Assembly: GCF_030997045.1 (NCBI RefSeq)
Contig: NZ_CP116899.1
Location: 2,119,501-2,183,500 of the forward strand
From: Microbulbifer sp. TB1203
Lineage (GTDB): Bacteria; Pseudomonadota; Gammaproteobacteria; Pseudomonadales; Cellvibrionaceae
Direction: 5' to 3'
Length of the DNA stretch: 64,000 nucleotides
Each line of letters starts with the position of its first letter. Position 1 is the stretch's first letter. Below the pieces are notes generated by a model. That model made no database searches. It was not told the DNA's origin and saw nothing but the letters and a program-made list of their open reading frames with translations. Positions 53,559-61,467 of this stretch are shown piece by piece. Position numbers and translations under genes: made by a program.

Positions 53559-53589
53559 CTAAGCGAGAGCGGATAGCCAAGCACGCGCG

Positions 53590-54681
53590 TTACTGGTGGG
53601 TGGAGAATTCCTGGACCAGTGGCAGGTATTCGGTGGGCTGGCCGCCACCGGCCTGATCGGTGGCCGTCCAGATACAGGGCAGCTCAGACTGGCACTCCGG
53701 GCCCCACAAAAGTGCGACCGCGGCCCCGCCATCGCGCATGCCCTCGATGGCGGCACGCAGCAGGCCCACCGTACTGGCCTCGCTGCCGGCCCTCTCCGGA
53801 GCGTAGAACTCCGACCACCACACCGGCAGTTCCGTGCGATCGGTAATCCACTGGGTGATAGCCTGGAACTTCTGGTAGGTCTCCACCTCCGTTGGGTGGT
53901 ATCCATCATTTGTCGATGACCAAGTGTCGACGGTGAAGAACTCGCCGCCGATCGCGTTGGCCAGCCAGTACTCCATGGCGGCCAGGTCACGCTGATCGAC
54001 CGTTCCCCAAGGCCCTTCCAGGTCTGAGCAGTCGTGCGTACAGTAGGTATAGGTGTTCAGCGACAGGTACGGGCCGCCGAGTTCGGCGTCCGGGCGCACC
54101 TCCTTGACCGCCGCAAATACCTTGTTGTACAGCTCGGTGTATCCCTCGTAGTCCCACCGATTGGCCTCGTTGTTCCAGAAGCCCTTGAATTCGTTCCACA
54201 CCTGGAAGTACCTGACTTGCGGATACCGCTGCGCGGCCTCGGCGGCCAACTGCGCGTAGTCGTCGTAGAACTGCGGTTGGGGAGCCTCGTATTCGTCCGG
54301 CCAGTCCTCGCCACCGGGCGTCATCCACCCGGGCGCGCAGCACAGTGTGATCACCGGGGTGCCACCGGTTTCCTCGATGAGTTCGATCCGTTCGTCCAGG
54401 CTCTGCCAGTCCCGCTGGTCGGAGTGCTGCTCCGGCCACGGATTTACCGCGCCGAAGCCCATCAGATGCTGGTTTTGCAGTGGACCGACGCTGCTGAGGA
54501 TCTGCTTGGCATCTGCCACCGCCTCCTCGTCGCCCCACCAGTCGGCACTGTGCCGTTCATGCGTGACTCCGAGCTGGAATTTCGCGGCCACGGTGTCCGA
54601 CGCGTCGGTCAGACCGCCGGCGAACGCCGGAGGGCTCAGCATGACCGCTAGAGAAAATAAGGAAATAGGTAGAAGTTTCAT
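53590..54681 (-). CDS. Secreted clan A glycoside hydrolase (GH39/GH5-like, beta-xylosidase-like)
   Basis: The 363-residue enzyme has a signal peptide (LPISLFSLAVMLSPPAFA) and a TIM-barrel catalytic region. The putative acid/base Glu is in YFQVWNEFKGFW (WNE) and the nucleophile Glu in LPVWWSEFYAP, the two strand-4 and strand-7 glutamates of clan GH-A. A loop with conserved Cys pairs (YTYCTHDCSDLEG; PECQSELPCIW) is unusual. The substrate is unknown; actinobacterial proteins of this type are often annotated as xylan beta-xylosidases. It ends abruptly after the barrel, and a protein-like fragment in another frame follows. The start at 54681 has AAGG 9 bases upstream. Confidence 0.75.
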   Translation of the reverse strand: MKLLPISLFSLAVMLSPPAFAGGLTDASDTVAAKFQLGVTHERHSADWWGDEEAVADAKQILSSVGPLQNQHLMGFGAVNPWPEQHSDQRDWQSLDERIELIEETGGTPVITLCCAPGWMTPGGEDWPDEYEAPQPQFYDDYAQLAAEAAQRYPQVRYFQVWNEFKGFWNNEANRWDYEGYTELYNKVFAAVKEVRPDAELGGPYLSLNTYTYCTHDCSDLEGPWGTVDQRDLAAMEYWLANAIGGEFFTVDTWSSTNDGYHPTEVETYQKFQAITQWITDRTELPVWWSEFYAPERAGSEASTVGLLRAAIEGMRDGGAAVALLWGPECQSELPCIWTATDQAGGGQPTEYLPLVQEFSTHQ

Positions 54682-54719
54682 CAGCTTTAACCTTCTCGAT
54701 TGGTAACTACCCACCCTAT

Positions 54720-54837
54720 GTAGGAGCGGTCCGGCCGGGAGCGGTCCGGCCGGGAGCGGTCCGGCCGGGAGCGGCTGTTGGCCGCGATCAATCTCGCCGG
54801 CAGCCCACCATCGACCGCGGCCAACGGCCGCTCCTAC
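54720..54837. repeat. Dispersed palindrome, family B, with internal 15-bp triplication
   Basis: Outer arms GTAGGAGCGG and GGCCGCTCCTAC enclose GGCTGTTGGCCGCGATC...GACCGCGGCCAACGGCC. In the left arm the unit GAGCGGTCCGGCCGG is repeated three times exactly (54724-54768). It lies between the GH6 and clan A glycosidase genes. Confidence 0.7.
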
Positions 54838-54889
54838 ATCGCTTGGATCAATTTGGGGGTGAACCGCTCGGATCCTGTGAGAGTCGGAG

Positions 54890-55855
54890 CTATTCGTCGT
54901 ACTCGCCCGTTATGAGGGCCATGGCCAGCTTTTCGCTGAACTGTCCAGCGGGGATGCCCTCGCCGTAGTTGCAGCTGCCGTCGGAGTCACCGGGGACCTT
55001 CAGCCACAGCACCGCGTCGGCCGGCCCTTCGGGGGTATACCTGGAGTGCTCGCCCAGCCTGGCGCCCCTGGGGTTGCACCAGCTGTTCTCGCTGGTGTCG
55101 GTTTTGCCGGCGCCGTTGCGGCTGGTGTCGACCACATAGCCGGCCCTGGTGCCGAGGAAGTGGTTGATGGTCCCGGCCCGGTCGTAGGACTTGTAGGTCT
55201 CGTAGTGGTTGGAGACGTTGAGGGCGAAGCCTTCGATCTTCTCCACGCCGGCCTCCTGGAGGGCGGCGGCAATGGAGGACGCATCGCCGGGCCATTCGGC
55301 GTTGCCCGCGTCAAGGTAGACCTGGGCATTGGTTGTCTTGGTAGCCAGGGAGTTCACCGCGTAGGCCAGCAGTTCCTGACGGGCGGGCTTGTCGATGTTG
55401 CTGCACACCAGGTATTGGGTGAGGGCGTCGGGTTCGAGGACAACGAGAGCCTTGCGGTCGCCGATAGCCGAGGCGAAGTCGTCGATCCAGGCCTTATAGG
55501 ATTGCTTCGAACTCGCGCCACCATTGGATTCGCCGCCGCAGTCGCGCTGGTACATGTTGTAGGCCACCAGGATCGGGATCTGTCCGACCGCCGCGGCGTC
55601 GGAGACATACTCTCCGACCGGCTGCACATCCCACGGCTGGTCGTGCTGGGTGCCGTACCACTTGCCGCCGGCCCGTTCGGCAATATGGGTCCTGATGGTC
55701 TCGGCGTTGGCGCTGCCGCCGTTCAACCCCACCCACTTGTAGGCGTTGGAGCCGGGGTCGGTGTAGAACTCATTGACCGCCTGTGAGGTATCGTTTGAAT
55801 AAGTTTTTCCTGCGAATACGCTAAGGAAAATTAACAATAGAATAGAAATTTTCAT
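54890..55855 (-). CDS. GH6 family cellulase (endoglucanase/cellobiohydrolase type)
   Basis: The 321-residue secreted enzyme is a single GH6 domain with a signal peptide (ISILLLIFLSVFAGKTYS) and no carbohydrate-binding module. GH6 blocks are AYKWVGLNGGS, IPILVAYNMYQRDCGGESNGG (catalytic loop), KALVVLEPDALTQYLVCSN (acid Asp in EPDAL), YLDAGNAEWPGD, GFALNVSNHYET and VDTSRNGAGK, with VLWLKVPGDSDGSC at the end. It is an inverting cellulase of actinobacterial type. The ATG at 55855 directly abuts the stop codon of a chimeric leader ORF, and its ribosome site (AGGTGA) lies inside that ORF. Confidence 0.92.
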   Translation of the reverse strand: MKISILLLIFLSVFAGKTYSNDTSQAVNEFYTDPGSNAYKWVGLNGGSANAETIRTHIAERAGGKWYGTQHDQPWDVQPVGEYVSDAAAVGQIPILVAYNMYQRDCGGESNGGASSKQSYKAWIDDFASAIGDRKALVVLEPDALTQYLVCSNIDKPARQELLAYAVNSLATKTTNAQVYLDAGNAEWPGDASSIAAALQEAGVEKIEGFALNVSNHYETYKSYDRAGTINHFLGTRAGYVVDTSRNGAGKTDTSENSWCNPRGARLGEHSRYTPEGPADAVLWLKVPGDSDGSCNYGEGIPAGQFSEKLAMALITGEYDE

Positions 55856-56083
55856 TTATTCACCTGTGTGCGTAACACCCAGTTTTGGGCGGACTTGGAG
55901 CTGCGAAGTAGGGAAAGACCGCCCCAGCCCCGAAGGGGCGACAACCGCCGTTTTGTTAGTGCGTCTTATGCACGCCCAACAAATTTCGAAAGCGGTTCTC
56001 CAGATACCTGTAACCATAAGGGCACGCGGCAGAATCTGACGGCGAGTGAGAAGCGTTGGCTCGTCGGAGGAATGTGTTGACAT
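55856..56083 (-). pseudogene. Leader ORF: duplicated 5-prime end of the peptidoglycan-binding gene
   Basis: The first 26 codons (MSTHSSDEPTLLTRRQILPR...MVTG) match the start of the gene at 53220 (MSKHSSDKSTFLTCRQLLLR...MVTG). The frame then diverges into unrelated sequence (GIWRTAFEICWACIRR...) and stops exactly one base before the GH6 ATG (TAA at 55858-55856). It is a remnant, but it could act as a translated leader coupling GH6 to the duplicated promoter. Confidence 0.65.
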
Positions 56084-56238
56084 GATAAGGTATCCTTTCC
56101 TTGGAATATTTTATACTTCATACTCCATTAAAATAGAATATTTTATTATCGTGATTGTCTTTCAGTCGCTTGTCAAGTTTTGGGACTATGAATCTTGGCA
56201 GGAAGGGCGAAGGTGTTAATCAGTTCAAATTTCGAGTC
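56006..56238. repeat. Direct repeat F, copy 2: duplicated promoter region upstream of GH6
   Basis: This matches 53137-53374. Conserved parts include CCTGTAACCATAAG, GGAATATTTTATAC, AATATTTTATTATCGTGATT, CTTGTCAAG (TTGACA on the minus strand) and TGTTAATCAGTTCAAAT. The remaining spacer to 56545 shows only a family C palindrome. Confidence 0.8.
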
Positions 56239-56416
56239 AACGGCGTCCGGTCACCGGGATCCATTGGCATGGCGTGTAACTGCCTCTCAGGCTTTCTTTC
56301 GGTGAATCTGAAGTCCGGACAGAGGAAGAGTTTCTGGATTGGATGGCGCTCCCGCACCATGCCTCAGCTGTCGCTGCTCTAGCTACGATGCTGTGAGTTA
56401 AGACTCAGCACCTCCT

Positions 56417-56484
56417 GTAGAAGCCTGCTTGCAGGCGAACAGGAACGGAGCTCCGTAGTTGTTCGCCTGCGAGCAGGCTCCTAC
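56417..56484. repeat. Dispersed palindrome, family C
   Basis: GTAGAAGCCTGCTTGCAGGC pairs with GCCTGCGAGCAGGCTCCTAC around an AACAGGAACGGAGCTCCGTA centre. It is related to 16946-17018. It lies 62 bases downstream of the M36 peptidase stop codon and may serve as its terminator. Confidence 0.65.
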
Positions 56485-56545
56485 AAAAGTGGCCTGCCCG
56501 GGTCAATGGCGCGAAAATGGCGGCAATCGCTGTTCCTGCATCGGG

Positions 56546-59500
56546 TTACCACCAGGGGTTGTGACCGTCATTCGGGTGAGGCATCACCGCCAGCAGCGGC
56601 CGATTGTCGATGCCCCGGAATTCGATGCCGCCGATGGCCCAGCCGGTTTCAGTCGCGTCATGCGGCGTGGCCATGTAATAAAGATTCGCCTGGAAGCGGA
56701 TCAGCACGGTCTGACCGGCATACGCCCGACCCAGATTCAGATTGGTTCTTGTCATCGCCGGATAGTCCGGCGATTCATCAGTGAACTCCATATTGGCGGC
56801 ATCGGGAATGTACCAGGATTCGCCGCCGTCGGTACTGATCTCCACGAAGCCGTTGCCCCGCACTTCGTAGCGGGGGTCCCGGAAGTCCCAGGCATGCTTG
56901 AGCAGGATTTCGAAATCCCGGTTGGCGCTGACTTTCAGCGGCGGTGAGACGAGGTAACCCCGGAAGCCGGCATTGCGGCTCATGGCCCGGTACACCGGGG
57001 TCCCGTCGAGTTCACCGCGTTCCCATTTGACGTCGGCCAACAGAGACCCGTATCCCCCAGGTTCGCGTGCCGTCTCCCAGGCGGCAAAGGTTTCCTCGAA
57101 ATAGAGTTCATCGGACCTGCTGTTACGCTTTATGTCGTAGTTGACAAATGTCCGGTCCCTGAAGATGTTTTGCGGATAGGTCGGCCCTGAATAGTGGCTG
57201 ATCATGATACGTATCTCATGCGCTTCATGGACACCCGCCTTGTTTATGGTGCCGGCAATCGGCAGTGCGAAGTGTGCACGCTGGCCCGGCTGCATGGCGG
57301 GGAAGTCGAACGGTCCCTGGGTGAGGAAGCGGCCGTCGTCGAATTCGAGTTGCACGTAAAATTTTGCATCCTCCACTTTCCGGAATCCGGTATTTCGAGC
57401 TGTCATTTTCACCAGCGGCAGCTCGCCGTTATCCCAGATGCCGTCGCCGTCCCTGCCATACCCCCGATCGGTAACCTGGATGTTCGTGACAGTCAGCGCA
57501 ACTTCGCCCTGATGAAAGCTTTCCTGCACGCCGGCATTGTCGGACGCGTCGCGCGCAGGTGCCCGTGCGCCAGCGCCCATGCCGCGACGGGCGAACGCCC
57601 GCTGCACAATCCTGTAATCACTCAAGTCCGAGGCCCGCACCACGGCCAGCAATGCGTCCCGCGCCTCCAGGAAGGTCGGGTTTTCGGGGGTGGCTTTCAT
57701 ACCGGCCACCAGGTACTCGGCCATGCGGCGGCGTTTTTCCGCGAAGGACAGATCCCTGCGCTGCTCCAGCAAATCGTGGTACGCCTCCCAAAGGGTGACG
57801 GCCCAGACTTCACCGGCGCTGTGATACTCGGCATTGAACAGCGAACGTCCCTTCCAGTCGAAGAAAGGCAGCCCGGCCGGCAGGGCTACGCCGTGCTCGA
57901 TGTGACGGAAAGTCAGCGGGTTGCGGGTCATGTCGACGGACAGTGGATACCGCCGGATGCCGTAGTAGTAACTGTCCTCGGGCGCGCCGACGCCGTCATA
58001 ATAGTCGAGCTCGTAATCCCGGTTGTAATAGACACCGACCGCGTAGGTGCCGTCCCAAGCTTTGGCGCCGGCCGGTAGTCCGTCCGACGCTTCAACGGTC
58101 AGGAAGTGACCGATGAAATCCGACCAGCCTTCATTCAGGCCGGCGCCCTGGATGTTGTCCATATAGATGCCGGCAGCGACCAAGCGGCGCACCATGTAAT
58201 GCGTCCATTCGTGACCGATGACGGCCAGATCGAAGGATGCACCGCGGCGCGAGGTGCTGTAGCGGTTAAGACCGAGCCGCATATTCGGCGAAACACCGTC
58301 CTCCGGCGTGTAAATGAAAGTACTGTAATATCCCGCGTGAACCAACATCGGATCGCCGTCCAGTCCGCCGCGGCCGAAATTATCCGCCTGGGCATTGCCG
58401 GCGGCCTCATCGAAACCGGCGTCGTAGAACAGGTCGTGCAGCCAGTTGTTGACGTAAAAGGCGTGCACGATCTTGGCATTGAGCTGCGGGCTGTCCGTCG
58501 GGACGGGATCAACCGGCGCGGGATCGGGATCGAGCGGATCCTGGAAATAGTCGTCCGGTGCATGCGCTACGTTATAGACGTAGTCGAATACGCCGGGCGC
58601 AGTCACCTTCGCGCGGAAATCGCCGTCCTGGGGCCGGTAATCGGGACCGTCCTGCGGCGAATCGTAATCGCCTAGCGTACCTTCCGGCGTAATCAGCGAA
58701 TTGAAGAAGGCATCCACATTGTTGCCCACCGTCTCGGTCGCGCCGTCCGGCAGCCAGGGGTCGTTGTGCCGGTTCGACAACTCGGAGACTTCCACCAGCG
58801 ACTGAAGTGCCGGCGCCGCCGGCTTGTAACCAGTGGGCATGCCGCTCGGATGGGGAAGGATACGGCCATAGGGATCGTCGTATGGATAGCCGTCCGTATC
58901 GCCGTAAATGCGATAACGGAAGGGTTCATAGTGGTGAATGTTATTAATCTTCCCCAGGATCGCGCCGTCGGCATCAACGTAATAGGTGGCGGCAACAGGC
59001 CGTCCGTCGGCATCGACCATCGGTGGTATGTCGATGCGGAAGGCGTCCACCAGCCGGCCCTTGTCGGACCAAATAACGCTGCGCGCTTCGATCGGGCGTG
59101 AAGAGGTGTTCTTCATCATCGCCGGCGCGCGCCACTGCTGCGCTCGGTCTGTCTTCCCGTGCGGCTGCTGGCGCCCGCCGGTTATGTCGGCAATCAGCGC
59201 CGGGATCATATCCTCCGGCGATTTGACGTAGGCGGAATTCGCCAACTGTAGTCCCGCATCTTCCGACTCCGGGGTCTCCGCCATATGATCGAAGCCGCCG
59301 GTCACCGCCGTAACGCCGCCCGCGCGGTTCATCACGATATTGAAATGCTGGCCGATCACCGGTGAACCGTTAAAGATCCGCTGTATCCGCAGGATGATCG
59401 GCCCATGCCCCGTGTCGTGTGCCAGCGACAGTTTCCAGTCGCTCGGCGCGCCGGAGAGATCGAGTCCGGTGTTTTGCAGAAGCTGCGCCAGACCGGGAGC

Positions 59501-59803
59501 GTCGGCCAGCCTGGAATCCCGATTCGGATGAATCAGCGGCAGGGGCGCCCCGTTGTCGTCGAACAGCAACAACGTACGGCCGGCGAAATCCGGCTCGGTC
59601 CATTGCCCGCTGTTGGAAGGAGGGTCAGCCGGAATACTGCTGGGGCCCACCCCTGGACCGGCATTGCAGGGCACTATGCCTTTCCCCGTACAGCCGATTG
59701 GCTCTATCACCAATTTGGATGGGTCGACGGTTATGAAATCGGCTGAAAGGCCGGGCAAAGATATAGAAAGAAGTGCCAGTGACAGGCAAACGATATGACG
59801 CAT
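56546..59803 (-). CDS. M36 family (fungalysin-like) secreted metallopeptidase
   Basis: The 1085-residue precursor has a signal peptide (HIVCLSLALLSISLPGLSA). A long FTP-type propeptide (about residues 60-300) contains LAHDTGHGPIILRIQRIFNGSPVIGQHFNI. The M36 catalytic domain carries the zinc site GHEWTHYMV (His-Glu-x-x-His at residues 531-535) and NEGWSDF with the third ligand Glu. AEYHSAGEVWAVTLWEAYHDL and MAEYLVAGMKATPENPTFLEARDALL follow. The last 330 residues form beta-rich C-terminal domains (about 760-1085). It is expected to degrade extracellular protein. Start at the ATG at 59803, with GGGA upstream. Its promoter and first codons are duplicated at 61146-61272. Confidence 0.92.
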   Translation of the reverse strand: MRHIVCLSLALLSISLPGLSADFITVDPSKLVIEPIGCTGKGIVPCNAGPGVGPSSIPADPPSNSGQWTEPDFAGRTLLLFDDNGAPLPLIHPNRDSRLADAPGLAQLLQNTGLDLSGAPSDWKLSLAHDTGHGPIILRIQRIFNGSPVIGQHFNIVMNRAGGVTAVTGGFDHMAETPESEDAGLQLANSAYVKSPEDMIPALIADITGGRQQPHGKTDRAQQWRAPAMMKNTSSRPIEARSVIWSDKGRLVDAFRIDIPPMVDADGRPVAATYYVDADGAILGKINNIHHYEPFRYRIYGDTDGYPYDDPYGRILPHPSGMPTGYKPAAPALQSLVEVSELSNRHNDPWLPDGATETVGNNVDAFFNSLITPEGTLGDYDSPQDGPDYRPQDGDFRAKVTAPGVFDYVYNVAHAPDDYFQDPLDPDPAPVDPVPTDSPQLNAKIVHAFYVNNWLHDLFYDAGFDEAAGNAQADNFGRGGLDGDPMLVHAGYYSTFIYTPEDGVSPNMRLGLNRYSTSRRGASFDLAVIGHEWTHYMVRRLVAAGIYMDNIQGAGLNEGWSDFIGHFLTVEASDGLPAGAKAWDGTYAVGVYYNRDYELDYYDGVGAPEDSYYYGIRRYPLSVDMTRNPLTFRHIEHGVALPAGLPFFDWKGRSLFNAEYHSAGEVWAVTLWEAYHDLLEQRRDLSFAEKRRRMAEYLVAGMKATPENPTFLEARDALLAVVRASDLSDYRIVQRAFARRGMGAGARAPARDASDNAGVQESFHQGEVALTVTNIQVTDRGYGRDGDGIWDNGELPLVKMTARNTGFRKVEDAKFYVQLEFDDGRFLTQGPFDFPAMQPGQRAHFALPIAGTINKAGVHEAHEIRIMISHYSGPTYPQNIFRDRTFVNYDIKRNSRSDELYFEETFAAWETAREPGGYGSLLADVKWERGELDGTPVYRAMSRNAGFRGYLVSPPLKVSANRDFEILLKHAWDFRDPRYEVRGNGFVEISTDGGESWYIPDAANMEFTDESPDYPAMTRTNLNLGRAYAGQTVLIRFQANLYYMATPHDATETGWAIGGIEFRGIDNRPLLAVMPHPNDGHNPWW

Positions 59804-59893
59804 CAAAACTTCCCTTGATTGATCCTCCCGCCAAGTGCCGCATGCCTTTACCGCGACGAAGCGAGGTAAAATGAAGCCGCTCAGTTTACTACA
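59773..59893. repeat. Direct repeat G, copy 1: 5-prime end of the M36 peptidase gene
   Basis: About 120 bases match 61146-61272. They cover the first codons (ATGCGTCATATC on the minus strand), the ribosome site, a CGCGACGAAG stretch, TGAAGCCG and TTTACTACAAG. Confidence 0.75.
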
Positions 59894-59949
59894 AGGGGCA
59901 GCGGAATTTAACTTACTACAATTATTTGTTTCCCATTTCGTTTCAACGA

Positions 59950-60891
59950 TTAAATATCGTAGGTGATCCCAAAAGTTGTCCTTTCCTCCAAGAGATCGTT
60001 CTGGTCAGATCTTATGTACTGAGATCTTATACTAAATTTTTCATTTAGTTTGAAAGTAACTGTTGCCCCGTAAGACCAAAAACTCTCTTCGAAGTCTATG
60101 AGATTACCAGAAGAGTCTGTAACTCCAGGAAATAAATTCACTCCGTCATCAATATCTTGTGACAAGTAGGTGGCATCTAACTTTACAGCTACTTCACCAA
60201 TAAATCCTTCGAGCGCAGCATCCTGTACTTTGAATAACCAAGTATTTGCGATTTCAACATATGAGCCCCAATAATGCTTAATTTCTAACTCATCTTCAGA
60301 GTTAATCTGCCGCAAACCTAAGTAACGCATACCTGCAGTTGCACTGATAGCACAATTCCCTTCAGAGGGGTCATCGAACTTGCAAAATCTACCTATTCTA
60401 TAACGTCCAGCATATTTTAAATTGAAGTTAAACCTGCCTTGCTCTGAATTTATAAGTTTATTGGCATTGACATCTTTATTATCGACACTGTCCGAAACTT
60501 CCGACATATAAATGGTCAACGGGAAAGCCAAGTCCTCACCTAAAACTAAATTCCCCCTGTAGGGCGTAATTTTAATTTGTTGATCACCACCACTACTTGG
60601 TAAAATCGTAAAATCCTTAAACCATCCTTCCGTGGTCGTTGTATATAAAATTCCGCCGCAAAACCATTGCCTTAACAGTGAACAGTCGTTCGCTCTAGTT
60701 CCATCAACGGCAGCCCCACCACTTGTCAAAAGCACACTTTTCAGGTTCCCCTCAAGTTGAGGCTGATCCAATATAGTACGCCCAGCTCCATCTTCTCCAT
60801 TCACATAAGCTATATTTGACGAGTTTTCTAACAGTGCTGATCCAAATGAGCTTGATGAAAAAAATAAGATTAGAATCCACAAATATTTCAT
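59950..60891 (-). CDS. Putative outer-membrane beta-barrel protein, low GC
   Basis: The 313-residue protein has a signal peptide (YLWILILFFSSSSFGSA) and alternating beta-strand patterns (GRFNFNLKYAGRYRIG, YGATVTFKLNEKFSIRSQYI). It ends TFGITYDI, compatible with an outer-membrane barrel. A CSLLRQWFCGG cysteine pair lies near residue 75. No family is recognised. Base composition is clearly AT-richer than the neighbours, and it lies between the two copies of direct repeat G, so it looks like inserted cargo from another genome. Function is unknown. Confidence 0.7.
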   Translation of the reverse strand: MKYLWILILFFSSSSFGSALLENSSNIAYVNGEDGAGRTILDQPQLEGNLKSVLLTSGGAAVDGTRANDCSLLRQWFCGGILYTTTTEGWFKDFTILPSSGGDQQIKITPYRGNLVLGEDLAFPLTIYMSEVSDSVDNKDVNANKLINSEQGRFNFNLKYAGRYRIGRFCKFDDPSEGNCAISATAGMRYLGLRQINSEDELEIKHYWGSYVEIANTWLFKVQDAALEGFIGEVAVKLDATYLSQDIDDGVNLFPGVTDSSGNLIDFEESFWSYGATVTFKLNEKFSIRSQYIRSDQNDLLEERTTFGITYDI

Positions 60892-61112
60892 TAGATTTTC
60901 CTTATCCCCTCAAGAAATGAGATGCAGTTCACGTTGATTTTGAGAAATGATTCTAACCGATAAATGGCTGACACAGAATAGCTAAAAGTCTCCAGTCGCT
61001 TCAATATAACCTTATTTATCGACCTGACATTCATGTAAATATAGGAAAAAGAACATTCCGAACCCAATATGTGCAATCCGGGCAGTGGTAGTATCAAAAA
61101 TAGAAGAGAGCT

Positions 61113-61175
61113 CTATACATTGGCTAGAAACGGCTTCACAACTACTGCCAGTGACAGGCAAATGATATGACGCAT
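61113..61175 (-). pseudogene. Remnant of the M36 peptidase 5-prime end
   Basis: An ATG at 61175 opens MRHIICLSLAVVVKPFLANV and a stop. The first ten codons match the M36 signal peptide (MRHIVCLSLALL), then similarity ends. It is the coding part of direct repeat G, copy 2. Confidence 0.65.
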
Positions 61176-61272
61176 CAAAACTCCCTTTGATTGGTCACCC
61201 TGTTTAGTGCCGCGTGCTTTATTTAACCGCGACGAAGAGGGACTAAATGAAGCCGTACGGTTTTACTACAAG
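61146..61272. repeat. Direct repeat G, copy 2
   Basis: This matches 59773-59893, about 1.37 kb away in the same orientation. The low-GC gene 59950-60891 lies between the copies. Between the low-GC gene and this copy (60892-61112) no gene was recognised. Confidence 0.75.
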
Positions 61273-61467
61273 AACAATAGCTCCAGGAACCAGTTTGAAA
61301 AAAGGTTTTGCTTAAGGAACCCCTGCATAAACAGGGTCAGATCAACATTCTGACATGATATCCACCCAAATGAATTAACGTCATACAACCGCTGCTGACC
61401 CGATTTTATATACGCGCGGCTACGGAATGGAGGCGCAGCCGCAATGTGGTGGACGTCGCCGTTCCGG

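Noticed and set aside
55915..55985. Possible integron attC site (GTTAGTGCG...CGCCCAAC with a CGCCCC/GGGGCG hairpin)
   Set aside because: The core sites are in the wrong order and one does not fit the GTTRRRY pattern. There is no integrase or cassette array, so it looks like chance within the remnant.
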